NCBI GenBank assembly: GCA_964196195.1
Contig: CAXMSE010000046.1
Location: 1-40,564, forward strand
Origin: OFTM10 sp964196195
GTDB taxonomy: Bacteria > Actinomycetota > Acidimicrobiia > Acidimicrobiales > Aldehydirespiratoraceae
Length of the DNA stretch: 40,564 nt
Direction: 5' to 3'
Shown: piece by piece, positions 22,731 through 31,485 of the stretch
Layout: every line of letters begins with the position of its first letter
Position numbering within the stretch: position 1 is the first letter of the stretch
The notes under the pieces: model-generated
Told to the model about the DNA's origin: nothing
Databases searched by the model: none
What the model saw: only the letters and a program-made list of their open reading frames with translations
Made by a program: the position numbers and the translations under genes

Positions 22731-22764
22731 TGTAATTACATCACTGTAATCACACCATTGTAAA
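22731..22764 (-). promoter_or_regulatory. promoter with three evenly spaced TGTAA repeats before whiB
   Basis: TGTAAT, TGTAAT and TGTAAA begin at 22731, 22745 and 22759, exactly 14 bases apart. The first is part of the perfect palindrome TGTAATTACA (22731-22740). On the minus strand TTTACA (22764-22759) and TGTAAT (22740-22735) form a -35 and -10 with an 18-base spacer, about 65 bases before the whiB ATG. The repeats cover the whole promoter, as a regulator site would. Confidence 0.6.
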
Positions 22765-22817
22765 GCCCGAGAGCCTTGATTTCCCGCCAAATTCACCCAT
22801 CCGGAGCCCCTCAGGGC

Positions 22818-25800
22818 TCAGAGGGTGTGGGTTTCGCCCGACAAGAGCATGGCGATGTCCTCGGGTGGCGCCGGTCGAGCGAGGTGGAATCCCTGGCCCC
22901 GCTGGCACCCGAGCCTCACCAATTCGGCGATCTGGGTGGCGTCCTCGATGCCCTCGGCCACGACGTCGAGCCTCAGTGTGCGGGCCAGCCCGATGATCGA
23001 TCTGACGATCGCAGTGTCGTCGGGGTCGACTCCCACACCGTCGACGAAGGTGCGATCGATCTTCAGGATGTCGACCGGGAACCGCTTCAGATAGGCCAAC
23101 GACGAGAACCCCGTGCCGAAGTCGTCGATCGCAACCTGCACACCGATGTCACGGAATTGGTGGAGGATCCGTGCGCTCTCCTGCACATCGTCCATGATCG
23201 CGGTTTCGGTGAGCTCCAGGCACAGCCGTTCCGCAGCCAGGCCGGATCGGGCCAGAGCAGCTTGCACCTCGCCCACCACCCCAGGGCGGAGCTGGCGAGC
23301 CGAGAGGTTGACCCTCATGACGATGTCGTTGCCCTCGTTCACCCACGTGGCTCCTTGGGCAGTGGCCTGGCCCAGCACCCAGCGCCCGAGATCGACCACG
23401 AGACCGGTCTCTTCGGCCAGGCTGATGAACGATCCCGCGGCGAGGAGGCCCCGTTCGGGGTGGCGCCAGCGCACCAAGGCCTCGGTGCCCACGATCTCTC
23501 CGGTGTCGAGGACGAACTCGGGCTGGTAGTGAACCTCCAGCTGGCCGCTGTCGATGGCCCGCCGGAGATCGGTTTCGGTGCGGACCCGCTCCACCACTGC
23601 TTCGCGAAGTGACCTGTCGAAACGAACATGCTTGTCGCGGCCGGCGCCCTTGGCTTGATACATCGCCGCGTCGGCGTGACGCAGCAGATCCTCTACCGCA
23701 TCACCCTTCTCGGGGATGGCGATACCGATGCTGGCCGACGGGAAGACCTCTTCGCCGGCGATCTGAACCGGGTCGCGGAGCAGGGTCAGTAGGCGATCGG
23801 CCACCGCAGCCGCCGCGTTCGGATCGGCCGGAGCCCTCAGGAGGATGGCGAACTCGTCGCCACCGAACCGACAGACCGTGTCGCCGGGACGCAGCGAGAG
23901 CCTTATTCGGTCGGCGCAGGTGATCAGCAGCTGATCGCCCACACTGTGGCCGAGTGAGTCGTTGACGACCTTGAAGCGATCGAGGTCGAGCACGAGCACG
24001 GCGCACTGCTTGCCACGCCCCAACTCATCGGAGACATCGGCCACGAATGAGCGCCGGTTGGGCAGGCCGGTGAGTTCATCGTGAGTGGCCTGATACTCGA
24101 GAAGCTGGCGGCTTCGCCGCTGATCGGTGATGTCTTCTACGTAGGTGAGTACGAGGTCGCCTCGATGCCCGGGGATCACCACTGGGGTGGATCGCAGCTG
24201 GGCCCAGACGGTGGTGCCATCCGGACGCCGGTACGCAGCCTCACGCTCGAATCGACCGTTGGGCATCAATGCGACCATCTCAGCCCGGACGTCGTGGACG
24301 TGCTCAGGGCTCATCACGGCATCGATGCCGGTACCGATCAGCTCGGCTTCTGAGCGGCCGGTGAGCTCTGCGTATTCCGCGTTGCACGCCAGCAGCACGG
24401 CATCTCCGTCGCGGATACTGATGGCGATCGGCGCCGACTCGAACGCGGTGGCGAAAGTGTGTTCCGCGGTGATGCGTGCGTCATGCTGGCGCAGGATCCT
24501 CAATGCCTGGATGAGAAGCGACAACACTTGATCACCAAAGGGTTCGTGGCCGGCCCGTTCGATGACGATGTGGCCAATCTGGGGGTCGCCAGGCACTGAG
24601 GCGCTGACGAAGCCGATCCGCCGGGGCCGAGGCTCCATGAACGACTCGATGATCGAACGAATCGGCCCCGGAGTGTCCTCGAGGTTCCACTCACCGGACT
24701 CGATACCTAACCCCGAAAGGGTTTCGTCGCCGTCGCCGCTGGATTCGACGCGGTGCAGGCTCTCCGGTACCGCAGCCGCCTCAGCTATGGAGGCCTCGAG
24801 CGTCAACTCCACAGTGGTGTGCGATAGCCCGATCACCGAGCGCCACACCGATGCGTGATCGATGCCGAGCTGGCGCACCAACCACAACAGTGCGTCGGTC
24901 ACCCCGTCGCGCTCGCTCGATCTCGTGGTGAGCAGAAGGGTGGCGAAGCGGCGCAACAGGTCCTGAGTCGCTAGTTGGCGTGCCACGGCACGATCGGCAT
25001 CCAGCCGACGCCACAGTTGATGAATTAGCAGAGCGATCGACTCGAACGCGTCGCGCTGTAGCTCGATGTCGGGAATGAGTTCGACCGGACTGTCGATCTG
25101 GGCCACCACCGCGCCGATGACCTCTTCGCCGTCATGAAGTCGGACCAGTATGGTTGAGGTTTCAGATGCGGGGCCGTCAGACCTCGAACCGAACACCTCC
25201 ACCTGCGTCGACTGCAAGAGCCTGCGCGTGATCTCCGCATCGGAGTCCACCGAGTCCGGGCCTGCTCCCGTCGATGGCGGATCACGTTTCCACGACGCGA
25301 GCTTCTTGGCCTCGTCTCCCCCCACCTGCCACACACTCAAGGCCCAGTTGTCGAACAAGGAACCGATCTCCTCCATCGCACGGAGGAGACCAGCGTCGGA
25401 GTCCTCGATGGTTCGGTTGACGAAATCGGCTGCGATCTCGCCGATCAATCGATCGGCCGCGGCTCGGCGCCGATTCCTGCGTTCCAGCAGCATTCGCGAT
25501 CTCAACTGGGCAAGAAGCCCGGTCATCGACCGCAAGGCAAGGTCGGCCGCCACGCTGAAAGGCCGGCCGAACTCGTTGATCGCCGACAGGATCAAGATGT
25601 CGCCATTTCGAGTCGACGAGAACACCAACATGTTGGTGTTCTCCACTCCGTCCGGGAGGCCGACCAGGTCTGAGAACGACCAGATCGGCCCGGAGTCAGG
25701 TTCGAGAATCTTGGCGATCACCGGATCGTCGCGGTCCAAGGGCGCATACGGCGCCTGAAGGGGTTCGCCGTCCCCGGTGGCCTCACACGCACACTCGATC

Positions 25801-27926
25801 CGGTCCGTATCGGAGTTGAGGTCGAACACCGCTATCGAAGAGCAGCCGATGTGATCACGTAGCTTGTGCAGTTCCTCGGACACCACGTCGTGAACGGTAT
25901 CCAGAGAAGAATCGACGAATCGGATCGCCGACTCGGCGAGCAGATCCTCCACCTCTCTTTGCCTCGCGAGCTCTCGCGACACCCGCAGTCGAATCCCCAG
26001 CTGGCCGTAGATGTCGGCGATCGAGCGAACCGCGGTGATCTCATCGCCCCCCCAGCGACGACTCGGGTGATCGACGAGGGCCACCATGCCGATGGTTCCT
26101 CCGGTGCCGCCACTGGGGACGAGAAGAGCACTTTCGTCGGGGCGGTCGACTCCCAAAGCGTCGAGCCGGGCGATACCCCACCCTCGAGCCACATCCATGT
26201 GGAGCTGTTCAAACGGAAACGTCAGCCCGACGGGTGCCGGCGACGAGTCTCGACGATGGCTGGCCCGCAGGATGGACTCACCATCCTTGATCCGCCACAA
26301 CTGGGCCTCGGCCAGGTCGAAGAACTCAACCAGCTCGACCAGGGTTGCATCGATCACGTCATCAGCGTTGTGGAGTTGAACCTGCACAGCCAGAGCGGCG
26401 ATTCGTGATGTGAGCCCCTCGAGTTCGAGGCGATGACGTACCGCCCGCTCGGCTTCGAACCGCGCCATGGTCTGGCCCACCACATGGGCCAGCGACTGGA
26501 ACCCGGCGATCTCGTCGGGGGTCCACCAGCCGCGGCGCGGGTCGGTCAGGGCAAGTAGCCCTCCAGAGGAATCGCCCGCTCGAAGCGGGACCAGCAAGAT
26601 CCTGCCCTCGTCTCCGCTCAGCTCGCTGGTCTTGTCCATCAGGTAGCGCGGGAAGAAACCGTGGCCCCGCTCATCGAGGTGCTCGATCCATTCCTCGGTT
26701 GCCTTGGCCGAAACGCCCTCACCAAGCACAGCCTTGTCGGCCCCCAGGCCGATCCTGCGCTTGAAGTCGAGTTCGTCGCGGTCCCAGATCGCTCCCTTTC
26801 TCACACCCAGCCGATCGATGATCTGCGAGATGACCACCACGAGGAATTCGCTCTCGTGCTCGAAGGTGAATCGTGCCGATGCCGCCGCGACCCGACTGAG
26901 CACCGTCTCGAACTCGACCCGAGTCGCGGCCTGGGCTTCGAGGCGCTGCCGCGTCGTTGCCTTCACCACACTGCGAGCGATCGAGTTGGCCGCCACTATC
27001 TCCTCGCTCGACCACCGGCGTCGATCCGGGTTGGAGAAGACCAGGGCCCCTGCGAAGCCAGACGAGTCGACCATGGGAACCGCGAGAACCTCTGAGCCGT
27101 CGGGCTGGGTGAACTCGCCACTGGTCTCGAAGAAGTCGATCGGCACCAGTAGATGGTCGACCTCGAACGCCATGTCGATCGTCGCCTGGTCCACCTCTAC
27201 TACGAGACCCAGCTCCGCGTCACGATCGCCGGGGGCGGTGGCACCGGCAGTGAGTTCGAACTTCAGGCCGTCTCGGGCCCAGGTGGAGACCGCACCGATA
27301 CCGAAGAACGACCGCGCTTCCTCCAGGATCCATTCCTCCAGATTCGAGTCGTCGCTCACCGCTGCACGGGTTGAGATCGAACCGAGGAACTCCTGCGTAT
27401 GGAGCTTGTAGGTGAGGGCTCGCTCGGCCGCAAATCGGGCCTGCGTCGCGCTGATGAGCGTGGCAATGGTCTCGAATGCCAAGCAGCTCGTCTGATCGAG
27501 AGCCTCGTCGATGTCGCCCGCCCCGACGATCGCCGAGTTCGACGGAAACGGTTGTAGGGCAGCCATGTACAGGACGTCGACCGGGGAGCACTTGGCGCAG
27601 GCCAGGCCCGACAGCACAGCCATGTCGCTCGACGCGTCAGCCAGCCGAGAGAGTCCGGAGTCGTTTATGACGTTGGGGTCGTGCCAGGCGACCCTCACGC
27701 CAGAGCCATCACGGTGCTGGAGAGCCTTGAGGCCGAGCGCCGCAGCCAGAACGGCGAAGTGCTCGAGAATTACGTCGTCCACGGATTCGGAATTTGCGGC
27801 GAGAAGATCAGCGGCGAAGAGCCGTTCAGCATCTATGAGCTGAACGCGATCGACAGGCTCACTCGCCGCGGCGCGGCTTGGCCCATCGAACTTGTACACA
27901 TCACTCTTGTCGGTCGTGGGACACAT
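22818..27926 (-). CDS. giant multi-GAF, PAS, GGDEF, EAL cyclic-di-GMP protein
   Basis: A 1702-residue soluble protein. Residues about 30-1140 hold some six or seven tandem GAF-like modules, several ending in a recurring phrase such as RRWGGDEITAVRSIA or RRGWWTPDEIAGFQSLA. A PAS domain follows (about 1155-1265, SAPIAISIRDGDAVL), and then GGDEF (about 1270-1430) with FGGDEFAI intact and an inhibitory I-site RxxD (RPGD) five residues before it. The EAL domain (about 1450-1690) keeps EALVRW, RVNLSARQL, ELTET, IDDFGTGFSSL, KIDRTFV and VAEGIED. Both making and breaking of c-di-GMP are possible. No membrane helix is seen. The ATG at 27926 has GGGAGG nine bases upstream. It lies about 50 bases after the VWA gene, probably co-transcribed. 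Confidence 0.93.
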   Translation of the reverse strand: MCPTTDKSDVYKFDGPSRAAASEPVDRVQLIDAERLFAADLLAANSESVDDVILEHFAVLAAALGLKALQHRDGSGVRVAWHDPNVINDSGLSRLADASSDMAVLSGLACAKCSPVDVLYMAALQPFPSNSAIVGAGDIDEALDQTSCLAFETIATLISATQARFAAERALTYKLHTQEFLGSISTRAAVSDDSNLEEWILEEARSFFGIGAVSTWARDGLKFELTAGATAPGDRDAELGLVVEVDQATIDMAFEVDHLLVPIDFFETSGEFTQPDGSEVLAVPMVDSSGFAGALVFSNPDRRRWSSEEIVAANSIARSVVKATTRQRLEAQAATRVEFETVLSRVAAASARFTFEHESEFLVVVISQIIDRLGVRKGAIWDRDELDFKRRIGLGADKAVLGEGVSAKATEEWIEHLDERGHGFFPRYLMDKTSELSGDEGRILLVPLRAGDSSGGLLALTDPRRGWWTPDEIAGFQSLAHVVGQTMARFEAERAVRHRLELEGLTSRIAALAVQVQLHNADDVIDATLVELVEFFDLAEAQLWRIKDGESILRASHRRDSSPAPVGLTFPFEQLHMDVARGWGIARLDALGVDRPDESALLVPSGGTGGTIGMVALVDHPSRRWGGDEITAVRSIADIYGQLGIRLRVSRELARQREVEDLLAESAIRFVDSSLDTVHDVVSEELHKLRDHIGCSSIAVFDLNSDTDRIECACEATGDGEPLQAPYAPLDRDDPVIAKILEPDSGPIWSFSDLVGLPDGVENTNMLVFSSTRNGDILILSAINEFGRPFSVAADLALRSMTGLLAQLRSRMLLERRNRRRAAADRLIGEIAADFVNRTIEDSDAGLLRAMEEIGSLFDNWALSVWQVGGDEAKKLASWKRDPPSTGAGPDSVDSDAEITRRLLQSTQVEVFGSRSDGPASETSTILVRLHDGEEVIGAVVAQIDSPVELIPDIELQRDAFESIALLIHQLWRRLDADRAVARQLATQDLLRRFATLLLTTRSSERDGVTDALLWLVRQLGIDHASVWRSVIGLSHTTVELTLEASIAEAAAVPESLHRVESSGDGDETLSGLGIESGEWNLEDTPGPIRSIIESFMEPRPRRIGFVSASVPGDPQIGHIVIERAGHEPFGDQVLSLLIQALRILRQHDARITAEHTFATAFESAPIAISIRDGDAVLLACNAEYAELTGRSEAELIGTGIDAVMSPEHVHDVRAEMVALMPNGRFEREAAYRRPDGTTVWAQLRSTPVVIPGHRGDLVLTYVEDITDQRRSRQLLEYQATHDELTGLPNRRSFVADVSDELGRGKQCAVLVLDLDRFKVVNDSLGHSVGDQLLITCADRIRLSLRPGDTVCRFGGDEFAILLRAPADPNAAAAVADRLLTLLRDPVQIAGEEVFPSASIGIAIPEKGDAVEDLLRHADAAMYQAKGAGRDKHVRFDRSLREAVVERVRTETDLRRAIDSGQLEVHYQPEFVLDTGEIVGTEALVRWRHPERGLLAAGSFISLAEETGLVVDLGRWVLGQATAQGATWVNEGNDIVMRVNLSARQLRPGVVGEVQAALARSGLAAERLCLELTETAIMDDVQESARILHQFRDIGVQVAIDDFGTGFSSLAYLKRFPVDILKIDRTFVDGVGVDPDDTAIVRSIIGLARTLRLDVVAEGIEDATQIAELVRLGCQRGQGFHLARPAPPEDIAMLLSGETHTL

Positions 27927-27976
27927 CCGTTGAGGCCTCCCACTCCAGCCCACCGATTCTCGTCAGGTGCTCGTGC

Positions 27977-30016
27977 TCATTTCCTGCCTCGCACCAGGCT
28001 CTGCTTGTTGTCGACAAAGTCCATGAGGACATAGTCGCCGAGATCCTCATTGGTAGTGAAGAAAGCGCGGCCCCCGTTCATCCGGGAGATCTGCTCGACG
28101 AAGTCCTGGAGATGATGGGTGACGTCGAGGACGAAGGTATTGATCCGGACTCCCTCACGAGTGCACTTTCCGACTTCGGCAAGGGTGAGATCGACGGTCT
28201 CACGAGAAGGCGGGTAGTTGAAGAAGGGGGTGCCCGACGCCGTGATGTGGGCGGTGGGTTCGCCATCGGTGATCATGATGATCTGCTTGGTGCCGCTCTG
28301 CTTGGCGAGCATCTTGCGGGCGATCTGGAAGGCATGTTGCATGTTGGTGCCGTAGACGTAGTCCCAGGACAGCTCCGGAAGCGAACCCGCGTCGAACTCC
28401 CGAGCCACCTCGCTGAACGACACCATGCCCAGGAAATCACGCGGATATTGGCTCGAGATCAGCGAGTGGAGAGCCATCGTGACCTTCTTCGCGGGCAGGA
28501 AGTTTTCCCGCATAGCCATCGACATCGACACATCGAGCATCAAGACAGTGCTCGACCGCACGACTTGCTCGGTGCGCTCGATCTCGAAATCGTCGGGGTG
28601 CAACTGGACCGGGATCCCGCCGCCGGTCCGACCTACGGCGTTGCGCAGCGTCTTCTCGATGTGGAGATTGAAACGGTCGCCGTATTCATAGCGTTTGGTG
28701 TCGTAGTCGCGCTCATGGCCGTGTCCGGTGCGCTCAACTGCGTGCCTTCCGAGCGCATCAGGCGACATCCGCTTGAAGATCTCTTCGAGGGCGCCGGCCC
28801 CCATCCGCCGAATCGCTCGAGGGGTGAGTTCGTAGCGACCCTCACGATTCTCTATGAGCCCCGACTCTTCGAGCATGCGGGCCAATTCGGCCATCCGCTC
28901 GAGACTTTCGGCCGATTCCTCGCCGAGAAGCTCGCGGGCACGGTCGATATCGACCTCTGCCAAGGCACCCGGGTTGGTAGCACCCCGTAGGAGATTGTCG
29001 AGCTGATCGATGTCGCCCAATTCGCCCATCATGTCGATCGCGTCGGGCATGTCGAGGGGGTCCATGCCCTGGAAGTCGTAGGACTGGCCCCAACCCATCT
29101 GGGGAAACTGATCCCGGAGGTTGTCGGCCAGCTGGTTCATCTGCCATTGCAGATCCATGTCTTCCATCAGCTGATTGCTCAGCTCTTCGAGCTGCTGACG
29201 CTGCTCGGGGCTCATCGAGTTGAGCATCTGCTGGGTCTGCGACATTCGCTGGGCCATGATCTCGAGCAGCTCATCGAACGTCTGGGGGTTCTCCGGGAAG
29301 AAGTCGCCGAACCGCTCCATAAAGCCATCGAAGTCGGGCTCGTCGCCGGCCGCCCTCTGCTCGAGCATCTGGTTGAGCTCGGCCAGCATGTCCTTCACCC
29401 TCTGCATGTCGGCGGGCGACATGTCGTTGATGCCTTCAGCCATCTGGTCGAGATGCTGCTGCATCACCTGCTCGCGGAGGTTCTCCATGAGCTCATCGAA
29501 CTTCTCCTGGGCCTCGGCACTCTCGAAGTTGTAGTTCTGGAGTCCCTTGACCTGGCCGGCGAGATCGGGCGGGAGCATGTCGAGCTCCATGTTTTTCATG
29601 GTGGCCGTGTCGGAAGCAAGCTCCTGGCGGCGCTCATCGCCTTCACCGGAGGCCCGGTCGACCATGTCGTCGAGGGCCCGACGCTCCTCTTCCACTACCT
29701 CGCGCAAGGCCTCCGCGATGTCGTCGAAGACGCCACCGAGGTCGTGTTGGTCGAGCAGCTCGCGACGACGCTCCCGGAGGCGGTCCATCATGTCGCGGAT
29801 GCCCTCCATCTGGCGGCCGTCGCGATCTGTGAGCCCACCCTGCATCATCTGACGAAGAGCGCTGTTGACATCGCCGTGATAGAGCAGCTCATCAGCCATC
29901 TCGCCGAAGAGATGGTCGGCATCCACATCGAACCCGACCTGGGTGCCGTCCCAGCGCGAGTAGGAGAAGTGTGGCGCTTGCCGGCGATTGCGACTGCGTC
30001 GGCGGCGGAGCACCAT
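27977..30016 (-). CDS. VWA-domain protein (Rv0959-like), partner of the MoxR ATPase
   Basis: A 679-residue protein with a C-terminal von Willebrand A domain (about residues 485-660). The metal site DxSxS is DVSMS near residue 493, with later ITDGEPT. The long N-terminal part is helical and very rich in Met, Gln, Glu and Asp (for example EIMAQRMSQTQQMLN). It resembles mycobacterial Rv0959, which sits next to the magnesium-chelatase-like Rv0958. Such MoxR-VWA pairs act as metal-dependent chaperones that remodel protein complexes. Here the ATPase gene is 5 kb away (35044-36456). TAGGTT lies six bases before the ATG. Confidence 0.88.
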   Translation of the reverse strand: MVLRRRRSRNRRQAPHFSYSRWDGTQVGFDVDADHLFGEMADELLYHGDVNSALRQMMQGGLTDRDGRQMEGIRDMMDRLRERRRELLDQHDLGGVFDDIAEALREVVEEERRALDDMVDRASGEGDERRQELASDTATMKNMELDMLPPDLAGQVKGLQNYNFESAEAQEKFDELMENLREQVMQQHLDQMAEGINDMSPADMQRVKDMLAELNQMLEQRAAGDEPDFDGFMERFGDFFPENPQTFDELLEIMAQRMSQTQQMLNSMSPEQRQQLEELSNQLMEDMDLQWQMNQLADNLRDQFPQMGWGQSYDFQGMDPLDMPDAIDMMGELGDIDQLDNLLRGATNPGALAEVDIDRARELLGEESAESLERMAELARMLEESGLIENREGRYELTPRAIRRMGAGALEEIFKRMSPDALGRHAVERTGHGHERDYDTKRYEYGDRFNLHIEKTLRNAVGRTGGGIPVQLHPDDFEIERTEQVVRSSTVLMLDVSMSMAMRENFLPAKKVTMALHSLISSQYPRDFLGMVSFSEVAREFDAGSLPELSWDYVYGTNMQHAFQIARKMLAKQSGTKQIIMITDGEPTAHITASGTPFFNYPPSRETVDLTLAEVGKCTREGVRINTFVLDVTHHLQDFVEQISRMNGGRAFFTTNEDLGDYVLMDFVDNKQSLVRGRK

Positions 30017-30022
30017 GCCCGC

Positions 30023-30028
30023 AACCTA
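30023..30028 (-). promoter_or_regulatory. -10 element before the VWA gene
   Basis: TAGGTT on the minus strand, six bases before the ATG at 30016. No Shine-Dalgarno sequence; leaderless transcript expected. Confidence 0.5.
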
Positions 30029-30114
30029 GCCGCACCCGTCGCTCTCCGTGCAGGGGCACCTGGCGGCGACCTACCACCGGCGACCGTCGACATGGGCTAC
30101 CTGGGGGCACCTTT

Positions 30115-30130
30115 GTTAACGTTGACTAAC
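30115..30130. promoter_or_regulatory. TetR-type operator overlapping the -10 element
   Basis: GTTA (30115-30118), eight bases, TAAC (30127-30130) form an imperfect palindrome ending one base before the tetR ATG at 30132. TAACGT (30117-30122) is a plausible -10 nine bases before the ATG. Binding by the TetR product would block its own promoter. The motif is short, so this is a proposal. Confidence 0.4.
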
Positions 30131-30131
30131 C

Positions 30132-30746
30132 ATGAGTGAGGCTGCCCCGACCGAAGGACCCGACCACAACGGCAACCGCCGTCCGGCCAACCGCCGCGCC
30201 CTGATTCTCGATGCCGCGATCAAGCTATTCCACGAGCGGGGCTATCCCGCCACGAGCGTCGACGACATAGGCAAGGCGGTGGATGTGAGCGGCCCCGCCA
30301 TCTACCGCCACTTCTCCTCCAAGGAGGAGATCCTGCTCGATGCCATGCAGCTCGCCGCCGACGAGGTGCATTCGGCCAACCGCGCGGCCCGGGCCGCCAA
30401 CGAGGTCCCTCGCAAGCTGTTGGAGGCCTACATCCGAGCCTATGTCGACGTGGCCCTCGACCGCTCGGCCCTCATCGCGGTCTGGAACAGCGAGGCCCGT
30501 CACCTGTCGTCCGAACGCCGCTCGCCGATGAGTCGGCGGCTTCGATCATGGTCGGAGGAGTGGACCACCGCCTTACGCGAGGACCGGCCCGATCTCTCCG
30601 AGAGAGAAACCGCGCTGCTGGTCGCAGGGGCGATCGGTTCGATAACCACCGTGGCCACCACCGTCGATCGCTCCCGCCACGACGCCTCATTGGCCGATTG
30701 GATTACGGCGATGGCGCTGGCCACACTCGACGCAGACATCCGCTGA
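30132..30746 (+). CDS. TetR family transcription regulator
   Basis: A 204-residue repressor. The DNA-binding helix-turn-helix lies at about residues 23-68: RALILDAAIKLFHERGYPATSVDDIGKAVDVSGPAIYRHFSSKEEILLDA. The C-terminal ligand domain is helical, with YIRAYVDVALDRSALIAVW. Regulators of this type next to acyl-CoA enzymes often bind acyl-CoA thioesters (general family knowledge). Together with the GTTA/TAAC repeat at 30115-30130 this suggests autoregulation of the tetR - MaoC-like - GH1-like operon; MaoC follows by 15 bases. It diverges from the VWA gene. Confidence 0.9.
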   Translation: MSEAAPTEGPDHNGNRRPANRRALILDAAIKLFHERGYPATSVDDIGKAVDVSGPAIYRHFSSKEEILLDAMQLAADEVHSANRAARAANEVPRKLLEAYIRAYVDVALDRSALIAVWNSEARHLSSERRSPMSRRLRSWSEEWTTALREDRPDLSERETALLVAGAIGSITTVATTVDRSRHDASLADWITAMALATLDADIR

Positions 30747-30761
30747 CCTCGGAGACTTCCA

Positions 30762-31475
30762 ATGCCCGTCAATCCCGATGCAGTCGGAAACGTCGGTCCC
30801 CAGACCGAAATCAGCTGGGACTCCAAGGACAGCATGCTCTATGCGCTCGGCGTCGGGGCCGGGGCCACCGACCCCACTGGATTCAAACTCGGGTACACCA
30901 CCGAGAACAGCCAGAACACGTCACAACGGGCCTTGCCGACCCAGGTGGTGGTGATGGGTGCGGGCGGTGTCGACTTCGGCGATTTCGACCTCGCCGCCCT
31001 GCTCCACGGCGAACAATCAATCACCCTCCATCAGACCCTGCCCGCAGCCGGCTCCGCCATCGGCACCAGCCGCGTCGCTGCGATATACGACAAGGGCAAG
31101 GCTGCTCTCGTCGTGCTCGACACCGACGTGACCGACCTCGACGGCAACCCTCTCTGGACCAGCACAGCCGGCCTCTTCATCGCCGCTGAAGGCGGGTGGG
31201 GTGGCGACCGGGGACCCTCATCGCGATGGGTCCTTCCCGACCGAGAGGCCGACCACACCGTCGGCTACAACACCCGCACCGATCAGGCCCTGCTCCATGC
31301 CCTCTGCGCCAGCGATTCCGCCTGCTTCGGTTCGATGACCGGGCGCTTCAAATCGCCGGTCATACCGGGAGAGCGTCTCGACGTTCACATGTGGGACACC
31401 GATGGTCGCACCCTGTTCCAGACGCGAGTCGGCAACCGGGTGGTGTTCGATGCCGGCGTGTTCACCCACCAATGA
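30762..31475 (+). CDS. MaoC/hydratase-2-like protein lacking its catalytic block
   Basis: A 237-residue double-hotdog protein similar to (R)-specific enoyl-CoA hydratases such as HtdY (Rv3389c). The first hotdog is clear (LYALGVGAG, TENSQNT, LLHGEQSITLH). In the second, relatives have 'DQALxYRLSGDxNPLHxDP...GFxxPILHGLCTYGxxGRALL' and then a strand toward PVxPGETL. Here DQALL runs directly into HALCASDSACFG and then KSPVIPGERL. About 42 residues are missing, including the Asp and His of the hydratase-2 motif. The reading frame continues and the end is normal, so it is a protein-coding gene but probably without hydratase activity. Second in an operon with tetR and the GH1-like gene. Confidence 0.78.
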   Translation: MPVNPDAVGNVGPQTEISWDSKDSMLYALGVGAGATDPTGFKLGYTTENSQNTSQRALPTQVVVMGAGGVDFGDFDLAALLHGEQSITLHQTLPAAGSAIGTSRVAAIYDKGKAALVVLDTDVTDLDGNPLWTSTAGLFIAAEGGWGGDRGPSSRWVLPDREADHTVGYNTRTDQALLHALCASDSACFGSMTGRFKSPVIPGERLDVHMWDTDGRTLFQTRVGNRVVFDAGVFTHQ

Positions 31476-31485
31476 TCGCCCTTCC

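Noticed and set aside
27878..28990. 370-residue open frame on the plus strand across the VWA/GGDEF junction
   Set aside because: It spans two real minus-strand genes and their junction, and shows no domain.
29147..30139. 330-residue open frame on the plus strand opposite the VWA gene
   Set aside because: High GC content opens long frames opposite real genes. The translation is His/Leu/Glu-rich without a domain, while the minus strand encodes a recognisable VWA protein.
31402..31485. GH1-like protein starting at GTG 31402 inside the MaoC-like gene
   Set aside because: It would overlap the end of the upstream gene by 74 bases with low-complexity residues; the ATG at 31486 directly precedes the family's N-terminal motif.
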